From: Dastarcus helophoroides
Taxonomy: Eukaryota; Arthropoda; Insecta; Coleoptera; Bothrideridae
DNA length: 64,000 nucleotides
Direction: 5' to 3'
Assembly (NCBI GenBank): GCA_028583605.1
Contig: CM053329.1
Location: 4,712,001-4,776,000, forward strand
Of the stretch, positions 1-13,200 are shown piece by piece. The translations under genes and the position numbers were made by a program. Within the stretch, counting starts at the first letter, position 1. Each line of letters opens with the position of its first letter. The notes beneath the pieces are model-generated. The model was not told the origin of the DNA. It saw only the letters and a list, made by a program, of their open reading frames with translations, and ran no database searches.

Positions 1-840
1 TGTGTATGTGGAACAACAGATCTCATAAAAAGCATTGGGAGCAGTAAAATTAAGTACCAAAATGTGAACCGAAATCTAGTGATTCAAGTATTGTGCACCA
101 GCAACTTCTCGACAGAAAAAAAATATATTTCCACATCTGTATATAAAAGAGAGCCTCGAGAAGCAGTTTGTTAAATCTATGTCAATTGAAGCAGATTACT
201 TCAAGTATCTATTGTGGCATTTCGTAGACTGTCGTCTTAAAAGATAAAGGTCAGTGTGTCTGACGGTCCATAGATTCGATAACTCGCTAAAGACGACATT
301 TTCATCAGAAAGACGGAAAGACAAAGTTTGAAAAGAATGATTTGTTAGCATTTTAAAACATTATTAAAGGCTTTATTAGAAGTGCACAAGTTCAAAGTTA
401 CACCGAAATTATCCAGCAGCTCATAAAGAGTTTAAAAATCCCTACTTGCAAGATGAGAAATTACATAGTCAAAAATTTTGCTGCGGTGTTGAGTAACGTG
501 AGCGACTCCATCAATATTTGAGGCCATGGAGGCACAGTATCAAAGCAGATGGGATGCAGAGGTGAATATACAATAAGGTTGACTATTGTTGGAGCATCAA
601 TCATCAAACGACAATGTCCACACAGTAAACACTAAAGAAGAAAATTTTTGTCTTAATACGTTTTTAATGCTTTGTAAAAAAAACTTTACTATTCGTATAA
701 ACTCGATTTGAGTAATATTTAGCTTTTGAACGAACAAAACTGTATTTTGTGGTATCTTTTACCTTTATTTTGTATGACTTTTGAGACAAGGAAGGGGTAC
801 CCTGTAGATTAAAAAGTTTCTGAAGGCAGTAAATTTCACG
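1..840. other. Unassigned AT-rich sequence
   Basis: I see no open frame of useful length, no inverted repeat and no recognisable element here. The stretch directly precedes a Penelope-like endonuclease remnant, so part of it may be decayed sequence of the same element, but nothing visible proves this. Confidence 0.4.
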
Positions 841-847
841 ACTTGGT

Positions 848-991
848 AAATCTGGTATTTATAAATTGAATTGCTCCGAGTGTAATGCTATCTACATAGG
901 TCAAATTTCATGTAATTTTCACATTAGATACAGCGAAAATCATCAGAGACAACAAAGAGATCGAAGCTATTTAGTTTCCTCTCGATGAAGA
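848..991 (+). pseudogene. GIY-YIG endonuclease remnant, Penelope-like retroelement type
   Basis: A short frame of about 47 codons holds the pattern GIYKLNC, then SEC, then IYIGQ, and ends at a TGA at about 989-991. The order G-I-Y, a Cys pair, about ten residues and Y-I-G is the N-terminal half of the GIY-YIG nuclease fold. The Cys-containing version is typical of the endonuclease at the C-terminus of Penelope-like retroelements, where it nicks target DNA. A stop lies directly before the first Lys, and the Arg and Glu expected further on are not evident in frame. This is therefore an eroded fragment with no active reading frame. No reverse transcriptase part was found nearby. Known: family architecture. 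Seen: the motif. Inferred: assignment to a Penelope-like element rather than another GIY-YIG protein. Confidence 0.6.
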
Positions 992-3900
992 AGCTTTCTA
1001 TGTCCCGTTGCTGTATCTAACTACGCAGGTCTCCTCACTCAAAGTATTTTTTGTTAATCGTCAAAAACATTGTGGATAAGACAAGTGAGGTTTTTTAAAG
1101 GGGCTCCCACAAATAAATTTGGTCCTAAGAAATAATGTATATGGTAGGTGGTTCCTCGAGGCCTAAGAAAAAATTCGCTGCTTGTGTGCGGTAGCCTGTT
1201 AAGGTTTATTGCAGACAAATTCCTTTGAAATAATTTTGATCAAAGAACATTCAGTCAAGTTAATGAAAAGCCGAAAATTTTGTGAGGAGGGAGATATTTC
1301 GTCAAAATACGACCTTCCTCTGACTCGATCCCAACTAAATGGAGAAATCTAAATATCAAGCACACAGGCGAAAGGTAACCTCTCCAAAAATATATTTAGA
1401 AGATTCAATCGATATCCTCAGAAGAGTTGTAGGTTGTAGAAAACTGATTTGATCTCTGTAAGACACAAGGGCACTTTGGATTGCAGTGTATATTTAGAAG
1501 AAAAAAGCGTGGAACGAGATATCAACTGATTGCTTTTGCAGGTTGCAGGAACCGCGACTTCTGACAGTGTGGCCAAGTTTAAAGTGGGGATTCAGGTGTT
1601 CTTTGGTGCACATGTGTCCTATATTATATTTGAGTGACTAAAATATTTTAAGTTGTCTTTCCAGCTGATACATGAAGCTTGAAAGGGGAAGTATAAATGT
1701 CCGCCTAGCCTCAGGTACTCCATTGCAAATTCAAATTTGTTCTAAAACTGACATATTCTTTTATAAAAATCATCTACATTTGAGACTCATCATAACCGTT
1801 TTTTTTTCATTTGAAGCAGCAAATCTTGTCGAAATCATTAGACCTGCCATATATTTAGATATAAAGGACAATATATTTACTTTTAAACTTAGTTTTATAT
1901 GTAGATGGGTTTTTAAATATTTCGAAATACTTATTAGAAAAATTTTTACATTCTACCGAGGTTTAAAATTTACAGATATATTCTTTTATGTATTAGGTGA
2001 AAACTCTTCATTATACTAATTTAAAATGGTCAGATAAAAAAGACACGCTTAATGGACGATTAGGAAAAGTAAATTTTTTATGGTCAGGTATGCAAATAAA
2101 ACGAAAAGTATATATATAATGCAATGTTAGTCTAGACTAATTGGCGAATGAGTGAAGTTTGCCAGAAACAAGAAGGCACAAAAAACTCTTAATTATCTCA
2201 CAAAAACTTTCTCTGGTATAAAGCGGGTTAGGCCTGATTTATTTGTGAAATGCCTAAGCGAAACCCCATCCGAGAGGAAAATTCAAATATAGAAAAAGAA
2301 GAGCAAATGATTTAACGCTGGGCAAGTTAAAACACCCATTCCATTTTAACGTGCGACAGGATTTAATGGGTCGTCGTTCGACTTATAGGATACTCAATCA
2401 ACCTGTAAGCTACAGGTCTAATTCTAAAACTAATACCCTACATCTAGCAATGACGCGATTCTGTATTTCTGACCAGGAAGGCCATATTCTTAAACGACCC
2501 TTCGTGGGAGGTTCAATGTTGGAGGCAAAAACTTTAATTACAATCCAAAATAACAATTTGTTTAAATGCATATGTAATCATGATATTATTATGTTGTAGA
2601 GAGAAGGTCCTAGTTATTTATGATGATGATGATCATAAAAAAGGGTTCGTGCTATCTACGAGGACTTGCAACTAAATTTAACACCATAAGTGCGAATTCC
2701 TATCTAGCTTTTACAAGATCCTACTGATTATTAATAATAAGGGAAACAGGAAAGATAGTTGCACTAATATTTTTGACATAATAACTGCACAAGAGACCAA
2801 TGATAGCAAACAGTTGGGATGATCATGTGATGTTGGCAGCCTGTAGAATCTAAAATGTTAAAATTGTTGTTGGTTTGCACACTTTAATGATAATTATTTG
2901 AATACACCGATATTCACAACTCATACTCCAAATAGGTTTAAGAATAAAAACAGTAACAAACATGAAAATTGCTTAATATATGAATCAATAAAGTCGTAGA
3001 TTTTCCGGACCAGTTTCGCTCTATAATATTGGAGTATTATGTCAGCAGTTTGTTTAGCAGTTGTTACGCCAGTTCATTGATTGAGGCTTCTATATAACAA
3101 TTCGTTTTAGTTAGAAATAGCTCTAAAGCTTCTATTAATGGGGTGTCCAGAAGATCCAGATGTTCAAATTGCCTTGACAAAAAATTTAGTTTTTGAGCAT
3201 TTTTGCTAATGTGTATATTTACTTTTAGTTTTTTCGCATACTTAGGTTTATGTTGTGTATATAACAAATGTTTTGGGAAATTTGATCTTTTTGGATTTTT
3301 ATTTCTCGAGTCAGCAATATGTTCTAAAAAGATAACTGTTGCTTATGTGAAGACAATATTACTATTACATTCATTCAAACCAATTCTGTTTATAAATGCC
3401 AAATTTGTCAAGTTGTGCGTTAAAATTATATTTTTTAACGTATTAAATGCTTAAGTGATGTACTGTTTATGAAGTACGAAAAATTTTATTTGTCCTTCTT
3501 TTTAACATGAGATTATTGGACACAAAGGTAGACAATTAAACACTTATTTTGCTGTTAATAAATCCGCAAATAAATAATCGAAGCATTTTCGTATAATCAA
3601 CGTTAACCAATGAGGAAAATCCGATTTTGCTATAGAGCATATATAAGCAAAAAAAGTTAAATCATTTGGCAGCCCTAAAATTTGGAAGTGGCGTTATCCC
3701 GCAAGGTGAACAAGCCCCTGACAACTTAATGAGCCTAAGGTTTTGCCGCCGCATGTTCCTAAGTGTCAATTAAATGGTCGGTTTTAGAAACACGGCTGCA
3801 ATAACGACTTGATATACGACTGTGTATATATCTTGCTGCAATTTCATTTCACTCTGCCGTGCAAGTTGAAATTTCTTTCCGCATGAAATCTCAGCTCAAA

Positions 3901-4130
3901 CAACCTGACGAACTTTAATTTAATTCAACCGGATAATGTATTGTAGTGCTCAGAAAAGAGACTTATGTGGATCTTATGATTTTTATTACGTTAAAAGATG
4001 AGGAAACTTTTAACTCTAATCTCTCAGGGTGCAATTTTTATTCATCTAAAGTGACTTCAATTGGACAAGAGTTGCAGTTTTTACTTTGACATTACCGTAA
4101 TAACTCGGCTTTCTGTTATTTCATAAGTGT
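992..4130. other. Unassigned AT-rich sequence
   Basis: Only short frames without recognisable domains occur (for example 1672-2019 and 2351-2599). Near 3006-3021 is a short sequence resembling sites at about 8995 (minus) and 26239, with the core GGACCAG followed by TTTCGCT. It may be the end of a dispersed repeat. Confidence 0.4.
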
Positions 4131-4800
4131 CTAAAAGTTGAAAAGCTGAGCAACCTTTGTTGTGTTTTTTAATCTTTCTTGGTTTCAGGGGACAAGTTCT
4201 GTGTTTCAATTTCTGAGTATATAAGTGTAATAGTTGCAGAAATTTCTATTTATCATGAATTCTTAAAATGTTATCTGTTGCTAATATATTTCAGGTGTTT
4301 ATCAACTTTTTGCTTTTGATCATCAAATATTTCTCGGCCAAATATCTGACGTTTCGCTCACCATCGGAGAATCCTTAGGAACAAAGGCAATAATCGAGAC
4401 AGATGAAAATGGAAACTCACTACGTAGGATGTTTGAAACTAGCAAATTGCAGTGTATTCATTAAGTTTTCCTTCTTCCCAAATTTTATTAACATTCTAAG
4501 ACGTTGAGCTAATGTGAGGCTAAGTGTAAATTGATAAAATAATATTTAAGGAAATTTTCTCTTCAATGTAGAGAGCGTCGGAGACCTAAGTTTTCTTAAA
4601 GTTTTAGTTTTTTTTTGGTGGAACTGACTGGTCCTTGGTTATCTTCAAAAATTGAAATACAAGTCTTGTCCCCTTAAACAAAGAAAGATTAAAAAACATA
4701 ACAAAGGTTGCTCTAACTCGTTTTGACAGCCAAGCTATCATCTTCAGAGAAATACAGTATTTCTCGAAAGGACAAACAAAGACGGAAACAATGAACATTG
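4131..4800. repeat. Inverted-repeat element, family B (copy 1)
   Basis: The segment at about 4137-4215 (AGCAACCTTTGTTGTG onward, through TCTTTCTTGGTTTCAGGGG) reappears inverted at about 4630-4715. The arms are roughly 80-90 bp apiece, separated by about 420 bp. A second, much tighter copy lies at 61549-61787. The outer right part carries a Cys-free, non-coding hairpin resembling the one described at 61.6 kb. The internal segment holds a further hairpin-plus-CGAAACG motif at 4350-4383 on the minus strand. No transposase frame is present, so this is a non-autonomous element or a composite of two. Confidence 0.6.
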
Positions 4801-7110
4801 TTTCAAGATTTCACTTTCCATAGAGCCGCTTATCACATTGTGACCACATGTTCACAGCAACAGTTGATACAGCGGTAGGAATTTTTGATAGCATCTGGAA
4901 CAAGTATTAAAAAATCCTTTTTTAGGTAGCGTTTGACTGCACAATTAATTTCATACACGTAAAATAGGTTTGGAAATAATAGTCCCCACTTCACATATCT
5001 GTTTTTCCTAATCAGTTGATCTGAGGAAACATAAAACAGCGCATTCTAAAATTCTAGATAACATAGCCAAATGACTAATAAGATTAGCAAAAAATAAAAA
5101 CAGGAATTCTAAAAACTAAAAATAAAGTTTTCATAAAATGAGTTCAATGGTCGAACCTTATTGGTTTCGGAGCATATTAAATGTTTGTCAACAATTAGGT
5201 TTTCGTTTATCAAAAATGTCTCAATAATGGAATTTATTAATAGAGCAGACCAAAACTTCTCACGGTAGGTATTGAATATGTCAGTAGTTATTTTCGATAG
5301 GTCAATACCAATCTATTTGAAAGTTGTGGCTTGAGCAGAAAACAAAAAAAAAGCGAATTCGTTGGTGGTTTAAAAAAATTCCGTCGTTATCACTAGTTTT
5401 CCTCTTAGATTCAGAAAACTAATGCTACTAGTTTCCCTTCTGGATTCAAGAAAACCGTCAAATGGTCGTCAATACATTACACACTATTCACGATTTCATA
5501 TTATCTGTGAATTATTTTATTTTTATTGTTATTCAATCGGTTTCAGATATGCATCTTTAGTGCATATCAAAATTTTGTAACTAACCAAACAATGTTTTAT
5601 TTCTACAGACGAGATTACAATACAGAGTTTTACAAACAGTTGTATCGCAATGCATTATTTAGTAACGTGTTGCAGTTTAATTAATTAATTGCAATTTATT
5701 TCAGTTCATTAGCTCTCCTTTTCTCTTGCCCTACACCAGAGTATGTCTCGCTTTTTTATTTACAAGAAAAACTGAAAGGTAGATCAAAAAACGTTCACGT
5801 TTAAAACTAATTTGAGTTTTCCAAAAATTGCTTCTTCCGAGCTTGTATGCAAGCCGAAATAAAGAAAATACTACATTATTTTTGCATCAGCTTTTGTGGA
5901 TAGACATCATAGCGGGAATATTTATAATTAAAAGTTCTGACGTGTTTTATAAATTACAATTTTTTGTAAAATGATATCACTGCTTTTGGGATGAGTCGAT
6001 AAGAGTTGTTGTTGATGTGTGATACAGTTAAAACAGACTCCAGGCTTCATTTCGAATAAAATTAAAACTATCTCTTTTGTAATATCGCCGTTAATTTATT
6101 CTTAACTGATCTAATAAGTAAATCCGAGGTGAAAATTATTTATGTTTATATCGCGAGTATATTTAGCAATTTTAATCTTTACTGTAGCTTCGCTCCCAGT
6201 TGGATCATTATCAAAACACATGAATTTTTATGTAATAATAGTGTTTCTAGAAAAGCCCTAGGATTAAAGGTTACGAGGATAAAGATAAAACTCATAAAAC
6301 ATAATTCCTCGAAGTGCTCTAGATCTTACAGATTACTTAAAAAAGAGATCTCTTTCTAATGGCTGCTAATAAAATATTCTCAAAGCTAAATTTTGCAAAT
6401 TCAGTAAAACCTCACTTAAAGATTACCTTGAATAAGAGGTAATTCGCTTAATCAGTGAAATAAATTGAGGAAAATTATTATTAAAGACCGATGTTTCGCA
6501 CAACGAGTGATGGAGACGAAACCGATGCTAGAATGTGCCCATTCTACATTAGTATGTGTAATGTGTGATATATGTGTAACAACTACAGTGATTAAGTTGC
6601 TACCTTAACCGATATAACAATAAATATCAACGAAATTAGGCAAACTTGAATAATTAAGTATTAGCTACATATAAATAATAAACTAATTTTACTTCGATTT
6701 TTTTTGTTTTTGTTTTCTGCAAATAAAATTTTCATTTTAGGTTGAATTTATGTTCCTTAAGAGTATTTCAGCAGTTTTTCAGGTATGGAACGCATTACCG
6801 AGTTTTACATTAATTTATATGAACAAAATTGTTTCGATTACGGAATATTTCGTTTAATTAGTACAACTCTTTAAAGAATTATGTTTGTTAAGCGAGGTTC
6901 CACTGTACAGAGTGAGCGAAATTCGATGTCTCAGCTCTATTATAAGAAAAGGAAAAACGATATGAGAAATCTGAAAAAAGGTTCTTGAATTGGATTGAAT
7001 AAGGGCCATTTTAAGTGAAATTTGCTTATTTTTCCAGAGTTGGTTAAAACGTTATAAGCAATTTTATTGTAAAAAAAGTATGTTATCAAAAATTCGTATT
7101 CGTAAGTGAT
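4801..7110. other. Unassigned AT-rich sequence with a small tandem repeat
   Basis: At about 5393-5457 a unit of roughly 33 bp beginning CTAGTTT and containing GATTCA is present twice with differences. Otherwise only short uninformative frames are visible. Confidence 0.35.
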
Positions 7111-7112
7111 AT

Positions 7113-7718
7113 ACAGGGTGAGTCAGAAAGAATGAGCAAATGCTCGAGATACTACACATCAAAATATTACGATTAAATTCAACATGCCTTATACCAATGT
7201 GATTGGTTTAAGAGATACAGGGCATTCAAAGTTTAAATTTTATTCTGAATTTTTTTAATAATTGAGAAATTTTGTAGCTGTAAATTTAATATTTGGGAAT
7301 TTTATGTTTTTCGATGTGAGAATTTCGATTTTTAAATTTATATTGACGTTGTCCCTAGGGGGGCTAATTTCACATAGTCATTTACGTAAACTAAAACATT
7401 TTTTTTTATCTTAAAACAAGTAGACAGTATAAAAGAACGATCAATTCTACCAAGAAAAGGTACTCTTGTTTAAGTCGCCTAAAGCTAAAATAAGCAAACT
7501 AAAGCTAAAGTAACCTAAAGTAAATTTAAGTCGTCTAAAGCATAAATATTATTTATAGCACCAAAACTTTCCCAAGAAATTTCAGAATAAAATTTAAACT
7601 TTGAACGCCCTGTATCTATTAAACCACATTAGTATAAGGCTTGTTGAGATCAATCGTAATATTTTGGTGTGTGGTATCTCCACTTTTGCGTTGGCCCATT
7701 CTTCCTGACTCACCCTGT
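7113..7718. mobile_element. Non-autonomous TIR element (MITE-like), CAGGGTGAGTCAG ends
   Basis: The left end reads CAGGGTGAGTCAG and the right end reads CTGACTCACCCTG. Both are flanked by TA, as expected from a TA target-site duplication. The terminal arms are about 150 bp: the left arm sequence with GATACAGGGCATTCAAAG returns inverted as CTTTGAACGCCCTGTATC near 7597. The middle is non-coding and contains short imperfect repeats of TAAAGCTAAA type near 7490-7535. At about 606 bp with no transposase, it must rely on an enzyme encoded elsewhere. Confidence 0.85.
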
Positions 7719-7721
7719 ATT

Positions 7722-9549
7722 ATTTATGGGAAATTTCAAAAGAAGCCTAGAAGAGCAGGTTAATACTCTCTTAGAAACCTAAAAATATTTAATAGATTTG
7801 TTTCGAAATCGTACCAATGGCGAATTTTTAATAATACATTTTTTACAATAAATTTGTTTATAACTTTTTAACGAAAAAAATACATCAAATTTTTTCGTTT
7901 ACAAAATTTGTTTAGAAAAAGTAGCTCTTTTTAAATGTGCAAAAATGAAGGTATGTTTTTGGAGAAAAATAATTCAATGAGGTCATTACTTTGGTTTCCA
8001 AATGTGGAAAAATATGCAAACTGAGCTTAAATAGACCTTATTCAATCCAATGTAATAATCTCAGTTCATATTTCTTATATCGTTTATCCTTTTCTCATAA
8101 TAGCGTCGAGACATCGAGTTTCGCTCACCCTGTACAGGGAAAACTTGGACTTAATGACTACATGAAATTAAAAAAATATAAAAATATATGACGACTTGTA
8201 CTATTTCACCAAAATAAAATTAAACTTCCCATCTCATTGGTAATGAGAAATAATATTATAAGATGTAAAAAGGGTTACTCCTTTGATAGCGTCTTGAACT
8301 ACAGGCAAGATGTGCGTTAGTTTCATTCTAATTCGTGAAATAAAGTGTGTCATTACATTTTTTTACTCCCCGTGAAGAGAATAGTAAATAAGAGAACAAA
8401 GCATATTTCCAAATTAGGAACTCCTGTCTCTTTAATATTCCCAACTTTAGACTTAATTCTTGTAATTTTTTAGGAACTTTAGTTGAGCCTGAAAACATTC
8501 CTTTAAGTAATTCCTAGTAATAGTTTAATATTTAATATAATTTTTCTTCTCCAGTAGACATAATATTTTATGCAACGTATTATTTCATAGTAGTCAATGT
8601 TGAATATGCTTTTTCTTCGTCTACATATCTGTTCCTTCTTTCTTTAAAAGATCAGTCCCATTTTTCATTGCTATCTATATCTAATTCTTCTATTCTAAGA
8701 GTATACCAGGTGAGATATCAAATGAAGCATAATTGCTGTGTTTGTTTTTTTCGAAATTAAGATATTTTAATTTAAATATATTTATTAAAAAAAATTAAAT
8801 CGTTAGTAAAATCAAAAGGGCATATCATGGGAATTGATTTTATTGTTTACAGTTAAATTTTTATAACTAATAAACTTTAATAAAATTTAAAAAATCTACA
8901 AGGTTTTCTTCGTAGGAGTCTGTGATCCATGAAGCTTGTTAGCATAACAACGGCTAAACAAATTGCTGGTATGACCGCCGCTGATGCAGTGATGTGAAAC
9001 CTGGTCCGGTGTTAGCAAATATTTAACGAAAACCTTGTGGAATTTTTAAATTTTGTTGCGTTTTTTATCGTTAATAAAGTTCATCGGTTATGAATATTAA
9101 AGAATTCTACGAAGTAAAGGTAGGAAATGTCAATTAATTAAATTTTCGCAAAGAATCTGAAAATTCATCTGGAAGCCCAATATATAAAAAAAATAAAGGT
9201 CTACTTTGGTCTCCAATATTATTTCTAATATAAACGTACCGTATGTTACAAGCGTTTTACAAAAAAGATATTATCCGTCATATTTTATTTATGCTTCGGT
9301 AGTAATAAACACCTTGTTTAGCAAGGACAACATGGTGCAGTTTCTCTTTCCATAAAATTATACTGTAGCTCATTTCACTGCGGTCTCTTATATTCATGGT
9401 ATTTTCTATATTTTAGAATCTTTAATGCCTCAGCTCTCTCACATGTCAATAGTGTTCTTCAAATGAAAATAAATAAAGACTTTTTAGTTTTGACACGCTT
9501 TTAATCATTTCGCCATCATTGATATAGGGGAAATACATGCAAAGTGACA
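7722..9549. other. Unassigned AT-rich sequence
   Basis: No coding signal was found. At about 9091-9123 a stretch of roughly 33 bp with GAATTCTA and AAGTAAAGGT is close to a stretch at about 26344-26376, and both lie downstream of a GGACCAGG-type motif. This suggests two old copies of an unnamed dispersed repeat. Confidence 0.35.
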
Positions 9550-10244
9550 TACAGGGTGTACTTAAGTTGATTAAAATATTTAAGTGGACTATTCCTGAGT
9601 TAATTCTTAGAAAAAGGTTTTTATCAACCTATGTCCTGAAATGTTTTCTTTCTGAGATGCAGGCTGTTGAAATTAGAATTTTATTATCAATTTTTTTAAG
9701 TAACCGGGCGTAGTCACTTTCAAGAGCTATTGTAATACGGATTTTTTTTTCTTATTAAACTAATTGTTGCAGTTTTTGTAAATTTGTCAATAACTTCATT
9801 TAACGCCTAAGGGATTTCATAAATCGCACCGATGCCAAAATTTGTAAATTTCTCGAAATAGGTAGCTTCTAGCATTATTAATGACGTATAAAGTTTTTGC
9901 TAACAAAAGCTGTAGAAATATGGTTCGTTCATAAAAAAAAGGAAACATTTACTGTCAAAACAGGGCAAATTAAATTTAATAGTGACAGCGTACGTAGCGT
10001 CCTCTAAGTGCTGCCCAAAAAATAATACCAAATTATAATTTATCACCTCAAACAACTCCCGGTTGCCAAACTTTGTGTGAAAAATTTATCTTTCCTCAAA
10101 GTTATTTTCAAAAATCGAAAATAAAATTCTAAATTCAGCAGCCTTTATCTCAGAAACAAAGCATTTCCGGACACATGTTTATACAAACTTTTTCCCTAGA
10201 ATTAGCTCAGGAAATATTTTAACGTGCTGAAGTTACACCCTGTA
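9550..10244. mobile_element. Non-autonomous TIR element, CAGGGTGTA ends
   Basis: The left end ACAGGGTGTACTTAAG and the right end TTACACCCTGTA form the termini, each next to TA. The arms match over about 150 bp with differences. The shared segments include TTTCTGAGAT with AGGCTG on the left and the complementary CAGCCTTTATCTCAGAAAC near 10140-10160. Weaker similarity continues inward around AACCGGG. No open frame resembles a transposase. The element is about 695 bp. Confidence 0.8.
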
Positions 10245-13200
10245 TACGTACAAATGACATAGGCGGCATAACTCGAATTTGCCAGACTCTTGGGAGCAAT
10301 TGGCAATTACATAATGTGACCCGAATAGATTTTACGAAACTGTCAAAAGGTGAACTCGCCCGGATTATTTATTCCGCCGTCATGGCCTACGACAAGTCTT
10401 TTTATGTTAAATGTATTTTCCTTACAGCAAGTTTTTTGTACAAATAGTAATTTTTTTGCTATATTAACCATTTCTGTAGCATTTATGTTAGTTTTGAAGA
10501 ATTTATTGTGTATTAAAATAACTTCTTCTGCAAAAAAGATGCTCTTTTTATTTGCTTAAGAATTTTCTTTCTTCAAAACCTTGTATAGACAAAACGATAT
10601 ACATAGACAACTGACATAATGGCATTGCCGGACTTTCTTTCTAGATAATTTTTGGTCACATTTGATATGTGAGCATATATAGGGACTGAAGCATCATTTT
10701 CCTTGTATCCATGAAACAACAAGCAGACAATGCATCTCAGGTTCCAGCAGAATACTTATCAAGAATTAGTTTCAACTTTTCTTTCAAATCAGGATCATTC
10801 ATCTATTGTTAAACAAGAATATTTATCGTCCTGTATATTCCGATTATTACTATTGAAAAGATTTCTCCAATTCCAAAAAGTCGTTTTATTAGTGGACAAG
10901 GGAAAATTAAACTAAGGATTCGGCAAAGCTCTTTAAATTTAACTTCTATTACTAATATGAAGAAAATTAAATCGCAAAATAAGCCCAATCCCCCTCCCCT
11001 CCATTAAAGAGAAGACGAAATGTCACTACAAAATTTTTTAAAAGAAGAAAATGTTCCAAGATGGTGTCGAGGACTGCATATATTGCAATGATCTTTCATG
11101 ATTAAGTTTGGAGAAGAGTGGTCGGGTCAACTGTTCGTACTGGCCTCACGCTTCTTGCGCTCATATTTCTAAAAGGACCAACCCTTTCTTTATTAGTGAA
11201 CGTTGTCAATAATTAAATAGTTTTTACGCATGTTACTTTGTCTACGAGTAATATGTCATTTTGTCAATAGCATATGGACAGACATTTTGGTAGATCTCAG
11301 GTAAATTTAGAACATACTTTTTTCTGTTACTTTTACCCTATAAATGTTTGGTAGTTTTAATAAGTAAAGAACCAAATATGATTGGTGTACATTATAATAT
11401 GTTGTGAATTACCCAAATAATAAATATGAAGTTATTACACAAAAACAAAATCATTACAATTTTGTACGTACTTCCCCTAAGCAGATTACTTGAACAAAGA
11501 GTACACAGTAACTTTTATAAAATGAAGATAAAAAATATTTCTTTAAATTAATTTTTCTTGAAAATGTACACTGTAACTTGACCTAAAATATGTACTATCA
11601 AAATCCCGAGCTCCTGAGATTCCTAAGTTTAATTTTTCTCTAATAACATATGTTTTTCTTCAATAAAATTTAAACCATTTGATCAATCATCTCCAAAATG
11701 AATTCTGATTCTATTCTGACAAATTTTGAATCAACAGAAACAAGAATGGCAGAAATCGGTTAAGAATTGCGACCTGTTACCTGATAACAGACATTTTCAT
11801 ACAGATTAACAATCGTTTTTCAATTACGAGTTTTGGAGCTAATCGCAATTTAGAAGTGCAGCAAATGACAGAAGAAACTCCATGTTACAACTGATTTGCT
11901 CCAAAATGCCCGAGGTAGAATCATTTTTGTTGTGTTTTTTTGGCATTTGCCGATAATAGAATAAACCACGACCAACGGTTATGGTGTGCAATATAATGCT
12001 GATTTCGCATTGAAATGAAAGGGCGAAATACATATTTCGAAAAATGGAAAAATCAAAATGTATATATTTTTTAAAATTTAAAATATTCTTTAAAAGCTAC
12101 AATTGCTTTCGACATCAAGAAATTTAAAAAAGATTTATCATTAAGTATGAATAAATAATTAAGAACAATTTCTGGTCATCAGCATTTTGTAAAAAACTGA
12201 AAATAAAAAAACATTATCATTAATAGAATTAATGCTTTAAAAAGCAAAACCGATTTAAAAAAGAAAGAAGAGGTAGGTGCTACGACAATCCACGATATTG
12301 TGGGCACCCTATTTTATTCATGAAAAGAAATAAGACGCAATATATTTATTATTACCATATTTGAAAAATTAAATGAAATTCATTCAATTTCTCAGCTCAA
12401 CAACCGAATCCGGTTTATCTTCTATTCTGCTTAAATGGAACTTAGAAGAACATAACTTTAGTTGACCAAGTAGAGGGTTCAAAGGAAATCCTTTGGTAAA
12501 GTAACATAATTTCCTTGGCGAAGCGAAATTACTGTTTAATTACGAAATGTTAAAGCAACAGCAAATAATACCACATTCCAGTAGAACAGACAGGGGACAA
12601 ATTAGGTGCACTAAGCGAAATTAAGACAATAAAATTACACTTCCACGTTATATACACATCATGAACGTTTCAAGTACACCAAGATCCAGATTTTTAACAC
12701 AATTTAATTTGCTTAAGAACATTTTTAACTAAATCTCATTTTATTTTAACGAATAAAATAGTGTGCTGGCTTTCATGTTTAGCTTCATTTTTAATCAATA
12801 TCAAAATAAATTAGATTTTTTGTTAAAAGGAGAAAAAACTTTTAACTTTGGAGGAAATTTGCATTTCTCTTTCGTCTGAGAATGCAGAACTATGCGGCCA
12901 ATAAATAGTAAATTTAAGGTAATCTCCTCTAACATCAATCAATGTCAAGTTTCACGGGAAAGTAAATGTTCCGGTTGCACAGAGGCAGTATTCCCTAATG
13001 CGTTCCGCATAAACTCTGATATTCGAACGTCATTTCTGGGAAATATTGAAATCTTGTACTGCTTCTTCGGTGCGTTTATTTTCTTGAATATCAGAACACA
13101 TAGAAATTGCCGCAGGTTTCATTGACCTGTCAAAATTATGTATGTACTTATGATCCTTCAAGTTCATGTATATTTTGTATCACATTTAATTAGGAAAAAA

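Noticed and set aside
1672..2019. 115-codon frame as a protein gene
   Set aside because: Phe, Ile and Lys-rich composition as in random AT-rich sequence, with no domain, no splice context and no repeat of the frame elsewhere.
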